Shown here: positions 27,512-36,708 of the stretch, piece after piece
Numbering within the stretch: the first letter of the stretch is position 1
Layout of the letters: each line of letters opens with the position of its first letter
NCBI GenBank assembly: GCA_027025175.1
Contig: JALVRF010000023.1
Span: forward strand, 10,556-50,314
Direction of reading: 5' to 3'
DNA: 39,759 nucleotides
Origin: Candidatus Aminicenantota bacterium
GTDB lineage: Bacteria > Acidobacteriota > Aminicenantia > S016-38
The notes under the pieces: generated by a model
The model's database searches: none
What the model was told of the DNA's origin: nothing
What the model saw: the letters and a program-made list of their open reading frames with translations, nothing else
Made by a program: the position numbers and the translations under genes

Positions 27512-28943
27512 AATTCCCCACAGGGAATTTTTCGTCTCCCTCTTTGGGGACAGGGTCTGGCTGGTGGGAGGAGGGGTAAGGGACCTTCTCTTAGGAAAAC
27601 CCCTGAAGGAAATAGACCTTCTTGTGGTAAAGCATCCCTTAGAGGAGATAATAGAAAAACTCAGGCCCTACGGTAAGATAAGCCTTGTGGGGAAAAGTTT
27701 TGCTGTTTTGAAGTTTCACTACCGGGGGGAAATCATAGAAATATCCATACCGAGAAAGGAAAGGCGGGCCTCCTCCGGGTCCTGGTCCCACAAAAATTTT
27801 CTGGTCTTCGCTGACCCAAGCCTTCCCATAGAGGAGGACCTCAAAAGAAGGGACTTTACCGTAAACAGCATGGCCTTAAACCTTAAAACAGGCCAACTCA
27901 AGGACCCCTTGGGGGGAAGGGAGGACCTAAAAAGGAAAATAATACGCATGACCAATCCTGAAGCCTTTGCCGACGACCCCCTGAGGGTTTTAAGGGCAGG
28001 AAGATTTGCCGCCAAGTTGAATTTTAAAATAGACCCTGAAATTTACCTCAGGGCAAAACCCGTTGTTTTTGACGAAATTCCTAAGGAAAGGATTCTTGAG
28101 GAACTCTACAAGATAAACCTCACCGAGCATCCCCACCGGGCATGGGAGGAATTCCTTCCCCTGACGGTGCTTGAAAAACTATTCCCCTGCCTTTACAAAC
28201 TGAGTTTCTGGGTTCAGGACGGGGTTTTTCACCCGGAGACCGACGCCTACGGGAACCACACCATCTGGCCTCATGTCCTTCTCACCATTATGCAGGCAGC
28301 AAGGCTCGCCGCAGCCTATTCCCTGAAGGAACCCCAGCGCCATGCCCTTCTTTTCGCCGCCCTTCTCCACGACGTGGAAAAACCCTCATGCAGCCGCTGG
28401 GAATGGAGGGACGGGAGGCTGGTGGTAAGGAGTTCAGGCCACGATGTGGAGGGGGAGAAAACCGCAGAGGAATTCTGCGAGAGGCTGGGCATTTACACCT
28501 ACAGGGGCTATCCCCTCAGGGAAAGAATAAAAAAACTGGTCAGGGTTCATCACAGGCCCTCGGAAATCTACAATCACAGGGAGGAGGTGACCCGCAGGGC
28601 CTTCAACCGTCTTGCCAAGGAACTGGACGGGGAGTATATCCTGGCCATACTGCTTGATGCTGCGGACAGAAACGCCAGGGGACAGCCCCCCATGGATGAA
28701 CTGGACCAGGAGGGGAAGTGGCTCCTTTCCAAATTTGAGGAGTTTAAAGCCTCCGAGGCCATAAAACCTTTAATTATGGGTAGGGACCTTCTGGTCTTAG
28801 GATACAAACCTGGCCCATTCATGGGAAGAATTTTAAAGAAACTTTACGAACTTCAGTTGGATGGGGTTTTCACCACAAAGGAGGAGGGATTGAAACTGCT
28901 CCCAAAAATTACCGAGGAAATTTCCGCAAAGGAGGGCAAGTGA
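27480..28943 (+). CDS. CCA tRNA nucleotidyltransferase / polyA polymerase family protein with HD domain
   Basis: VWLVGGGVRDLLLGKPLKEIDLLV, RRDFTVNSMALNL, DDPLRVLRAGRFAAKLNFKID, HD motif ALLHDVEKP and HH residues. Confidence 0.93.
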   Translation: MREDLRTLLSKIPHREFFVSLFGDRVWLVGGGVRDLLLGKPLKEIDLLVVKHPLEEIIEKLRPYGKISLVGKSFAVLKFHYRGEIIEISIPRKERRASSGSWSHKNFLVFADPSLPIEEDLKRRDFTVNSMALNLKTGQLKDPLGGREDLKRKIIRMTNPEAFADDPLRVLRAGRFAAKLNFKIDPEIYLRAKPVVFDEIPKERILEELYKINLTEHPHRAWEEFLPLTVLEKLFPCLYKLSFWVQDGVFHPETDAYGNHTIWPHVLLTIMQAARLAAAYSLKEPQRHALLFAALLHDVEKPSCSRWEWRDGRLVVRSSGHDVEGEKTAEEFCERLGIYTYRGYPLRERIKKLVRVHHRPSEIYNHREEVTRRAFNRLAKELDGEYILAILLDAADRNARGQPPMDELDQEGKWLLSKFEEFKASEAIKPLIMGRDLLVLGYKPGPFMGRILKKLYELQLDGVFTTKEEGLKLLPKITEEISAKEGK

Positions 28944-30175
28944 TGGAGTTCAATTATCGCCTTGAAAAGACCGCTTTCTCAAGCCAGGTTCTTCTTATCC
29001 CCAAGGAAGCTCCCTTGGTGAGTTTTCAGATATGGGTAAGGGCCGGCTCCAGGTATGAAAGGCCTGGAATTACTGGCATATCCCACATGCTTGAACACAT
29101 GATGTTCAAGGGCTCGGAGAACTACGGGCCCCAGGAACACGCAAGGAGGATCCAGGAGATGGGCGGGGAATACAACGCCTTCACCGCCCACGACAAGACC
29201 GTCTATTTTGAAAACATAGCCCCGGAATACTTAGAAGAAGTGATAAAAATGGAGGCAGACCGCTTCCTCAGGCCCAGGTTTGACCCTGAGGAGTTCCTCC
29301 GGGAAAGGGAAGTGGTCATGGAGGAGAGGAAACTCAGGACCGACAATTCCCCTTACGGAAAGGCGGAAGAGGAGCTTTTCTCCTTGGTCTTTCAGGCCCA
29401 TCCCTACCACTGGCCAATAATAGGCTGGAGCAGCGACATAGAGAACTTCAGCAGGGATGTCCTGGTAGAGTATTTCACCCTGAGGTACACCCCGGAAAAT
29501 TCCTTTTTCGTCCTTTCTGGAAAAATCCCGGAAAATGCCCTGGAACTTCTGGAAAAATACTTCGGTCCCTGGAAAGGGAAAAGGCCCAGGGATCTTCCCC
29601 TTCCTGAGGAGGAGGAACAGAAAGGGCCCCGCAGGTCAGAGATGGAAATGCAGGTCCAGGCGCCCTTTGTTTTCCTTGGCTATCTTGCCCCGGGATATTG
29701 CCATAGGGACTTCCCCCTGCTTTCCATAATAGACAGGGTCCTTACCGAGGGAGAAAGTTCAAGACTCTGGCAGAAACTGGTCCACGAAAAGGGACTGGCA
29801 TCCAGGGCCGGAGGGGGGCTCTATCCCATGGCCGACTACAGTCTTTTCTTCTTTTACGGGGTCTCCGCCGCCGGAAAGGACATAAGAGCCCTGGAGGAAG
29901 AATTAACCCGGCAGGTAGAAAGGGCATTCCTCAGAGAAAGGGAACTATACAAGGCCAGGAACCAGGTGCTGGCTGAAACCGTATCCTCCTTAGAAAGGGC
30001 CTATTATACGGGCCTTTCCGCCGGGGAAGGATATTTGAACTGCGCTGCCCCCTCAACCTTCGTAAAACACCTGGAAGCCATAAAAGGTGCAAAACCTGAA
30101 GATGTAATGGGATGCTGGGAGAGAATTTTGGACCACAGGAAGAGAAACATTGTCCTCATCAGGAGTATAAAATGA
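28940..30175 (+). CDS. M16-family zinc peptidase (catalytic subunit type)
   Basis: Inverted zinc motif HMLEH (GISHMLEHMMFKGSENY) with downstream glutamate (EYNAFTAHDKTVYFENIAPEYLEEVIKMEADR). Confidence 0.94.
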   Translation: MMEFNYRLEKTAFSSQVLLIPKEAPLVSFQIWVRAGSRYERPGITGISHMLEHMMFKGSENYGPQEHARRIQEMGGEYNAFTAHDKTVYFENIAPEYLEEVIKMEADRFLRPRFDPEEFLREREVVMEERKLRTDNSPYGKAEEELFSLVFQAHPYHWPIIGWSSDIENFSRDVLVEYFTLRYTPENSFFVLSGKIPENALELLEKYFGPWKGKRPRDLPLPEEEEQKGPRRSEMEMQVQAPFVFLGYLAPGYCHRDFPLLSIIDRVLTEGESSRLWQKLVHEKGLASRAGGGLYPMADYSLFFFYGVSAAGKDIRALEEELTRQVERAFLRERELYKARNQVLAETVSSLERAYYTGLSAGEGYLNCAAPSTFVKHLEAIKGAKPEDVMGCWERILDHRKRNIVLIRSIK

Positions 30176-31455
30176 TTTTTTCGAGAAAATTCATAAAAAG
30201 AAAGGGGGTGAAAATAGCCATCCATCCCAGAAAGGGTGAATCCTTCTCCATGAGGCTTATTACCCTGGGAGGAAAGGGGGAGGATCCCCGGGGAATGGAA
30301 GGACTGACGGGCCTTACCGCCTCCCTTATCCTTCACGGATGTATGGGTAAACCCTATTCCCGGATCGTGGAAAGCCTGGAGTCCACAGGAACCTCCCTGT
30401 ATTTCTCAGCGGGTCTGGAGTCGGTTCAGGCCTCATTCTGGTCCCTGAGGGATTTTGCCGAAGATGGTCTGGCCATTCTCAGGGATTGCTTATCCCATCC
30501 TGATTTTCCAGAGGAAGAACTGGAAAAGGAGAAAAACAGGGCCATATCCGAACTAAGAAGAATTTGGGACGAACCCGAGGAGGCAGCCTCAAGGATATTC
30601 GCCGGGAAAATTTTCCCCTCTCACCCCTATTCGAGGCTGGAAACCCCGTCTTCCCTCTCCAGAATTGAAAGGGAAAACCTGGTAAAAAGAATGGAGGATA
30701 TTTTCTTAGCCTCCTCAACCTTCGTTGCCCTGGCCGGGGAGGAATCCTTAGTGGAAAAAGCCCTGGATCTTCTTCTTGACGCCCTTAAAGAGGGGGAAAG
30801 AAATTTCAACATCCCATTCCCCCAGCCTGGCCCGGCGAAATATTATTTCTACCTCAAGGAGAAGGCTGAACAGGTCCAGATAAGGATGGGTCATCCCTCC
30901 TTTCCCAGGAACTTCCCCTATTACGAGGAGGCTGTTTTGATGAACTACATACTGGGGGGCGGGGGATTTTCATCAAGGCTCATGGAAAGGATAAGGGCCA
31001 GGGAGGGTCTCACCTATTCCATAAGGTCCTCCTTCTCCCCCATGCTCAGGGCAGGACTCTTTTCCATATCCACCTTCACCAGACCGGAAAACACAGCAAG
31101 GGCCATTGAGGCCATTGTGGACGAGGTAAGGAGGATTGTTAGGGAAGGGGTAAGTGAAGAGGAAGTGGAAAAGGCAAAATCCTATTACATAGGCCATTTC
31201 CCCCTGAGCCTGGAAACCCCCTCCCAGGTATCCTCCCTTTTGGCCAGCATGCTATTTTACGGACTTGGGGAGGACTATCCCGAAAAATTCCTGGATAAAA
31301 TGAAAAAACTCACCGCAGAAAAAATCAATCCGGTAATTGGACAGGTTCTTTTCCCTGAAAAAATCATAACCGTGGTGGTGGGAAACGGTGAGGCTCTCCA
31401 TCAACTAAAAAAAATAGGAGAGGTAGAACAGGTGTTGACTGACAAGGAGAAATAA
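30172..31455 (+). CDS. M16-family peptidase-like protein (non-catalytic partner)
   Basis: No HxxEH; carries R/Y-pair-like region (REGLTYSIRSSFSPMLRAGLFSISTFTRPENT). Start set to ATG 30172 (ATGA overlap), not the ORF-track start at 30112. Confidence 0.9.
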   Translation: MIFSRKFIKRKGVKIAIHPRKGESFSMRLITLGGKGEDPRGMEGLTGLTASLILHGCMGKPYSRIVESLESTGTSLYFSAGLESVQASFWSLRDFAEDGLAILRDCLSHPDFPEEELEKEKNRAISELRRIWDEPEEAASRIFAGKIFPSHPYSRLETPSSLSRIERENLVKRMEDIFLASSTFVALAGEESLVEKALDLLLDALKEGERNFNIPFPQPGPAKYYFYLKEKAEQVQIRMGHPSFPRNFPYYEEAVLMNYILGGGGFSSRLMERIRAREGLTYSIRSSFSPMLRAGLFSISTFTRPENTARAIEAIVDEVRRIVREGVSEEEVEKAKSYYIGHFPLSLETPSQVSSLLASMLFYGLGEDYPEKFLDKMKKLTAEKINPVIGQVLFPEKIITVVVGNGEALHQLKKIGEVEQVLTDKEK

Positions 31456-31463
31456 ATTAAAAT
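31435..31463 (+). promoter_or_regulatory. Predicted sigma70-type promoter (TTGACT-N17-TAAAAT)
   Basis: Overlaps the 3' end of the second M16 gene; followed by palindrome TGTAAG-C-CTTACA and an SD. Confidence 0.7.
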
Positions 31464-31474
31464 TGTAAAAAAAG

Positions 31475-31487
31475 TGTAAGCCTTACA
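31475..31487. promoter_or_regulatory. 13-bp perfect palindrome TGTAAGcCTTACA, candidate operator
   Basis: Perfect 6-1-6 inverted repeat between the predicted promoter and the SD of the downstream gene. Confidence 0.5.
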
Positions 31488-31501
31488 AGGGAGGTCAGGA
31501 A

Positions 31502-32608
31502 ATGGGGAAGGTGCTGGTTTTGGGAGGGGGAAGGCAGGGAAGTTTTGTGGGTAGGAAACTGAGGAAGGAGGGACATGAGGTAGTAATCTGGGACATAAGG
31601 GAAGAACTCAGGGGGCCACTGGAGGAAGCAGGAATAAAATTAGAAAGAAAAAACCTGTTTATTATACAGGACCCTGAAAAGGAACTTGCTCCGTTCCATG
31701 TAATTATTGACGCCCTGCCCGGGAGTATAGGATTTAAAGCCCTTGAAAAACTGGTGGACCTGGGGAAAAGGGTTGTGAGCATATCCTTCGGCTCGGAAGA
31801 TTACCTGCTCCTTTCCAGAAGAACGGATCAAACCGGAGCCTTAGTTATTCCCGATGCAGGAATAGCCCCCGGGCTTACCAATATGCTTGCAGGTTACGGA
31901 TTTTACAAAATGGGCAGGGCTGAATCCCTCAAAATATGGATGGGAGGCATCCCAAATGAGCCCCTGCCACCCTTTTACCACAATATAACCTGGTCGGTGG
32001 AAGATTTAATTGAAGAATACACAAGACCTGCAAGATTGAAGGAATATGGAATACTGAAAACCGTAATCCCTCTGAATCACATACAGAGCGAACTCAATTT
32101 CCCGGTGAAACCACTATCTTCATTTCCCACCGATGGTCTGAGAAGTTTGCTTTATACCTTGCCTATCCCCAATATGGAGGAAAGGACTCTCAGATATACC
32201 CAGCACCTTCAGGCTATGAAGACCATATATTCCTTCGGATTTTTTGACGAAAATCTCACCATAGAATTTGCCAGTTTTTCCATACCTGTAAAATCCGTAA
32301 CTGAGAAGGTTTTCAGAGAGAGGTTTTCTTCCTTTCCTGAAGAGGATCTGGTGGTAGGTAGGGTGGAAATAAAGGCGGACAGAACCATCATCTTTGATAT
32401 ATACGGGGAATACGATTACGAAAGGAAAATCACTGCCATGAGTCGGGGAACGGGCACCGTAGCCGCCTGCCTGGCCATTATGTTAATGGAAGGGTTAATA
32501 AAAGCAAGGGGAGTTTATCCTCCTGAAAACCTGGGGAAAAATCCCGAAATAGTAACCAGAGTTCTCAACACTCTATCCCGGGAGGGCATCAGGGTAAGAC
32601 CCGGATAA
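31502..32608 (+). CDS. Saccharopine dehydrogenase-family protein
   Basis: Rossmann start KVLVLGGGRQGSFVGRKLRKEGHEVVIWD, IIDALPG, PDAGIAPGLTNMLAGYG, GIPNEPLPPFYHNITWSVEDLIEEYTRPA. Confidence 0.92.
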   Translation: MGKVLVLGGGRQGSFVGRKLRKEGHEVVIWDIREELRGPLEEAGIKLERKNLFIIQDPEKELAPFHVIIDALPGSIGFKALEKLVDLGKRVVSISFGSEDYLLLSRRTDQTGALVIPDAGIAPGLTNMLAGYGFYKMGRAESLKIWMGGIPNEPLPPFYHNITWSVEDLIEEYTRPARLKEYGILKTVIPLNHIQSELNFPVKPLSSFPTDGLRSLLYTLPIPNMEERTLRYTQHLQAMKTIYSFGFFDENLTIEFASFSIPVKSVTEKVFRERFSSFPEEDLVVGRVEIKADRTIIFDIYGEYDYERKITAMSRGTGTVAACLAIMLMEGLIKARGVYPPENLGKNPEIVTRVLNTLSREGIRVRPG

Positions 32609-32615
32609 GGTCTCC

Positions 32616-33860
32616 TTATAATCCGGAAAGGGAATAAGGAACCCAGTGGTTTTTCCTGTGCTTTAAGGCTTCTTCCCTGGTGGGAAACACCCCATAGCAT
32701 AGACGATAACAGGTTTTTCCGTGGTAATTGAAGGGAACCACGAAATACTTCCTTCCTCCCTTTATCAACCCCTTGAGGGCATATTCCTCCACGCAGTTCA
32801 ATTGAACAAGAAGGGTATAGCCCTTCTGTTTTCGGGCCCAGTCCCTCCATATGCGGGCCGCTTCCAGGAGATTTCCTTTTCTGACCAGATCCCATGGCTG
32901 AGCCGGAGGGGATTTAATTTCAGTTTTCCTGGAAACAACAGGGGTTTTCTTCTTCTGGAGTTTATCTTTGGGAGAACTTTTTTTTCCGGGAGAGGACAAA
33001 TCTGGCCTTTTCTTCTCTCGGGTCACAGAGGAAACCCTTGCGTTTTTTTTCTCATGGGGCTTTGCCGAAATCTTAAGATAGGCGAATAGACCTGCCCCGG
33101 CAAGTATGACCAATATCATGGCTATAAGGATTACTCTTGTTCCGAAGGAGGAATCCTCCTCGTGGAATTTCCTGGTGTCTTTAACCTCCTCTATTTCCTC
33201 CAGGTGTTCTTCAACAAAGGGCTTTAGAAATCCAAAAATGTAAAGATAGGAGATGGTTTTAAGGGCGGGAAATTCGCCTAAGGGGCTGCTTCTTACCACA
33301 TCCCATACATGCTTTCCCTGGGAAAAATCCTTAAGAATCCGCTTTTCCTGAGGTGTAACTCTTTCAGGGAAACCGGAGGTTATCAATCTGGCCCCAACGG
33401 GGAAGAGTCTCTTAAAAAATATCCTATCCCTTGTGGAAAATATCGCTTCTTTTAAGGCTAAGGAAATCTCCACTGGAGGAAGTTCACAGTCCACTTCCCA
33501 TTCCTGAAAGGAGAATTCCGGTTCCTTCCAGGAAAACACATCCTTAAGGGCCTCCACCACCCTTTTTCTGTTTCCCTCTCTTAACTCGCTCAGGGTAAGT
33601 ATCCCCCTTTCCACGAGGAATTCCACCGGCAACTTCTTCTCCCTGGCAGCCTTTTCCAGAAGTTCCAGGGGAATCTCATATTGCCTTTTAACAAACTCCT
33701 CAATGGATTCCTCAGCCCTGTTGGAGAGCAGGTCACAAATTTTGCCCTTCTTAATAATAAAACTCTTGAACATCCCACCCCAACTCACATTCAAAATTCC
33801 GGTGAGGGCCTGGGAGGAAGCCGAGGCGAGAAAAAGAGGAAGGGTTTTTCGGCTCTGCAT
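32616..33860 (-). CDS. DUF4388 (PATAN-like)-TM-SPOR domain protein
   Basis: N-terminal DUF4388-like LTGILNVSWGGMFKSFIIKKGKICDLLSN, central TM TRVILIAMILVILAGAGLFAYLKI, basic linker, C-terminal SPOR-like YTLLVQLNCVEEYALKGLIKGGRKYFVVPFNYHGKTCYRLCYGVFPTREEALKH. Confidence 0.72.
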   Translation of the reverse strand: MQSRKTLPLFLASASSQALTGILNVSWGGMFKSFIIKKGKICDLLSNRAEESIEEFVKRQYEIPLELLEKAAREKKLPVEFLVERGILTLSELREGNRKRVVEALKDVFSWKEPEFSFQEWEVDCELPPVEISLALKEAIFSTRDRIFFKRLFPVGARLITSGFPERVTPQEKRILKDFSQGKHVWDVVRSSPLGEFPALKTISYLYIFGFLKPFVEEHLEEIEEVKDTRKFHEEDSSFGTRVILIAMILVILAGAGLFAYLKISAKPHEKKNARVSSVTREKKRPDLSSPGKKSSPKDKLQKKKTPVVSRKTEIKSPPAQPWDLVRKGNLLEAARIWRDWARKQKGYTLLVQLNCVEEYALKGLIKGGRKYFVVPFNYHGKTCYRLCYGVFPTREEALKHRKNHWVPYSLSGL

Positions 33861-35215
33861 TATCCTACGAAGACCTTAAGAAAAGATAGTATGGTAGAAG
33901 GAAAAATCCCCAGTTCCAGAACGAAAAACAGTGAAATGAACATGGCGAGGATGGATGTGGAGAAATAATATCCCCCTTCTTCCCCCTGCTTCATATACAT
34001 GTAAAGCACCACCCTGAGGTAGTAATAGACGCTTACCAGGGTGGCAAGCACCGCTACAACCACCAGGGACCAGTAGCCCGCCCCTCCTGCTTCGGAAAAC
34101 AGGAGAAATTTACCTAAAAATCCGGCGGTGGGTGGAAAACCTGCCAGGGAAATAAGGAAAAACGCTAAGAAAGCAGCCAGGGGAGGATTAAGCCTTGAAA
34201 GTCCCCGGTAATCCTCAAGGGAATTTTTCTCGGCCATGGAGGAGATGACAGCAAAGGCCCCTAAGTTCATGAATCCGTAAACTGCTAAGTAGAAAAGGAG
34301 GACCCATCCCCCCTGTTTTCCAAGAAGGAGGGCAAGGGCCATATAACCTGCGTGGGAAATGCTGGAATAGGCCATGAGCCTTTTTATGTCCGTCTGTTTC
34401 AGGGCAACGAAGTTTCCATAAATCATGGAAAGAACGGCAGAGGCGACCAGGAACCAGCGAAATTCAGGACGGATTATGAAATCCGAGAGCCTCAGCAAAA
34501 GCACGAAGGCGGCGATCTTCGTCACCACGGAAAAATAACCTGTCACCGGGGAAGGACTGCCCTGATATACATCCGGGGTCCAGAAGTGAAAGGGGAAAAG
34601 CGAAACTTTAAACATCAGGGCAGAGACCAGAAGAAGACCTGCCCCTAAGGCCAGGGGTGAGGGGTTAGCCGCCACCTTTGCATCTATGAACAGGCTTCCC
34701 CCTGCCCCGTAATAAAAACCTATTCCAAGAACGAAAAAGGATGAGGCGAAAACCCCCAGAAGGGCATATTTAACCGAAGCCTCCCTGGAAAGGTTGTCCC
34801 TGCGAAGCCCTGCCAGGGCATAATTGGCCACCGAGAGAATCTCCATGCCCAGGAAGGCCACAAGAAGGTGGCGGGTGGTAACCATAACTAAGGCCCCTGC
34901 AGTGGAAAGGGCAAGGAGAATGTAAAGTTCTCCCTCCCTTATCCCGGACTTGAGGTCATAACCGTCGGCGGTTAGAAAAACTATAAAGGTGAAAATTAGA
35001 ATAAGGGCCGCAGAGAAAATTCCCACAGGGTCCTGGAGAAGAAGACCGGATAGAAATTTTCCCCTGGGGCTCCAGGCCATAACCTCCCCTCCCGTGGCCA
35101 GGGCCACTCCAATATAGGAAAATATCTTGGCCCACCATCTTCCCAGAAAGAGGTCAAAAATTATGGCCAGTACAGCAAATCCCACGAGAATCAACAGGGG
35201 AATAAGGCCCATCAC
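33860..35215 (-). CDS. nuoN: NADH-quinone oxidoreductase subunit N
   Basis: Proton-pumping membrane subunit with LFPFHFWTPDVYQGSPSPVTGYFSVVTKIAAF and LKQTDIKRLMAYSSISHAGYM. Last in the J-K-L-M-N order. Confidence 0.96.
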   Translation of the reverse strand: MMGLIPLLILVGFAVLAIIFDLFLGRWWAKIFSYIGVALATGGEVMAWSPRGKFLSGLLLQDPVGIFSAALILIFTFIVFLTADGYDLKSGIREGELYILLALSTAGALVMVTTRHLLVAFLGMEILSVANYALAGLRRDNLSREASVKYALLGVFASSFFVLGIGFYYGAGGSLFIDAKVAANPSPLALGAGLLLVSALMFKVSLFPFHFWTPDVYQGSPSPVTGYFSVVTKIAAFVLLLRLSDFIIRPEFRWFLVASAVLSMIYGNFVALKQTDIKRLMAYSSISHAGYMALALLLGKQGGWVLLFYLAVYGFMNLGAFAVISSMAEKNSLEDYRGLSRLNPPLAAFLAFFLISLAGFPPTAGFLGKFLLFSEAGGAGYWSLVVVAVLATLVSVYYYLRVVLYMYMKQGEEGGYYFSTSILAMFISLFFVLELGIFPSTILSFLKVFVG

Positions 35216-36708
35216 TTTGCACCCCCCTGCTCTACTATGGAAACAATTTTATACTTCTGCTGGGTTATCTCCATCATAAACCTGGCGGACTTCTCAAACT
35301 TACCCATGAAAAACCTGGGATAAATCCCCATCCAGAAAAACAGAATAACTATGGGAACCATTATCAAAATTTCCCTGAGACTCATCCCGGGAAGGTCCAT
35401 GTAGGCCGGGTTTTTCACCGGTCCCTGCATCACCCTGCGATACATCCATAGGAGATAAACCGCAGAGAGTATTACACCTAAGGCAGCAAAGGCTCCGGCG
35501 GTTTTGCTTACCTGAAAACTTCCGAGAAAAACCAGAAATTCCCCCACGAAACCGTTAAGTCCCGGAAGCCCAATGGAGGAAAAAACCGTAACCGAAAGGA
35601 AGGCTGCAAGGGCGGGAAGGGGCTTTGCCAGACCGCCGAGTTTTCCCATGTCCCTGGTATGGGTTCTCTCGTAGAGCATCCCTATCAAAAGGAACAGGGC
35701 TCCGGTGGAGAGACCGTGGTTCAGCATCTGATAAATTCCTCCCATGTAGGACTTAAAGGAAAGGAGGAAGAGCCCCAGCATAACCACCCCAAGATGGCTC
35801 ACGCTGGAATAGGCCACGAGCCTCTTGGCATCCTCCTGGACAAAGGCCATGGCAGCCCCGTAGATTATGCTCACTATGGCCAGGACCACCAGGTAGGGTA
35901 AAAAGAGCCTGAAGGCGTACGGAAAAAGGGGCATGGCCAGGCGGAGGAATCCGTATCCCCCCATTTTCAGCAAAACGCCGGCCAGAAGCACGGAGCCTGC
36001 TGTGGGAGCCTCAGTATGGGCATCTGGAAGCCATGTGTGAAAGGGGAAGAGGGGAACCTTTATGGCAAAGGCCAAGGCAAAGGCAAGAAACAGCAAAATC
36101 TGCGTTCCCGGCGGTATATTGAGGGAATAAAGATTATAGAAGTAAAGGGAATGGCCAGGGGAAGTCTTCCAGAAGTAGATTATTCCCACCAGCATTAGCA
36201 AACTTCCCACCATGGTATAAAGCACGAACTTCACCGTGGCGTAAAGCTTCCTCTCCCCTCCCCATATTCCTATCAGGAAATACATGGGAATGAGCATGGC
36301 CTCCCAGAATATGTAGAACAAAAACAGGTTCTGGGCTGCGAAAACTCCGGCCATCCCGGTCTGAAGAAGAAGCAGCATTATGTAATATTCCTTCTGCCTC
36401 TCTTTTATGTAATTGAAGGAGGAAGCCACCGCTAAGGGGGAAAGAAAACTTGTAAGCAGGAGGAGCATCAGGCTTATGCCATCGGCTCCCACATGGTAAA
36501 AAAGGCCTGAACCTATCCACCTTGCCACTTCGGCAAACTGGGGAAGGGGATAGGTGGGGTCAAAACGGGCCAGAAGCCAGAGCCCCAAAAACAGAGGAAG
36601 AGAGGAAAAAATAAGAGAAAAGCCCTTTATAAACCGGTTTTTTTCCTCAGGTACGAAGAGGAGGAAAATTGCTGCCGCTGCAGGAAGAAAAATCAGGGCG
36701 CTTATCAT
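35212..36708 (-). CDS. nuoM: NADH-quinone oxidoreductase subunit M
   Basis: VPLFPFHTWLPDAHTEAPTAGSVLLAGVLLKMGGYG, QEDAKRLVAYSSVSHLGVVMLG. Confidence 0.97.
   Translation of the reverse strand: MISALIFLPAAAAIFLLFVPEEKNRFIKGFSLIFSSLPLFLGLWLLARFDPTYPLPQFAEVARWIGSGLFYHVGADGISLMLLLLTSFLSPLAVASSFNYIKERQKEYYIMLLLLQTGMAGVFAAQNLFLFYIFWEAMLIPMYFLIGIWGGERKLYATVKFVLYTMVGSLLMLVGIIYFWKTSPGHSLYFYNLYSLNIPPGTQILLFLAFALAFAIKVPLFPFHTWLPDAHTEAPTAGSVLLAGVLLKMGGYGFLRLAMPLFPYAFRLFLPYLVVLAIVSIIYGAAMAFVQEDAKRLVAYSSVSHLGVVMLGLFLLSFKSYMGGIYQMLNHGLSTGALFLLIGMLYERTHTRDMGKLGGLAKPLPALAAFLSVTVFSSIGLPGLNGFVGEFLVFLGSFQVSKTAGAFAALGVILSAVYLLWMYRRVMQGPVKNPAYMDLPGMSLREILIMVPIVILFFWMGIYPRFFMGKFEKSARFMMEITQQKYKIVSIVEQGGAK

Noticed and set aside
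30112-30171. 20-aa N-terminal extension of the second M16 protein
   Set aside because: Would overlap the first M16 gene by over 60 nt; ATG 30172 gives a typical 4-nt overlap.
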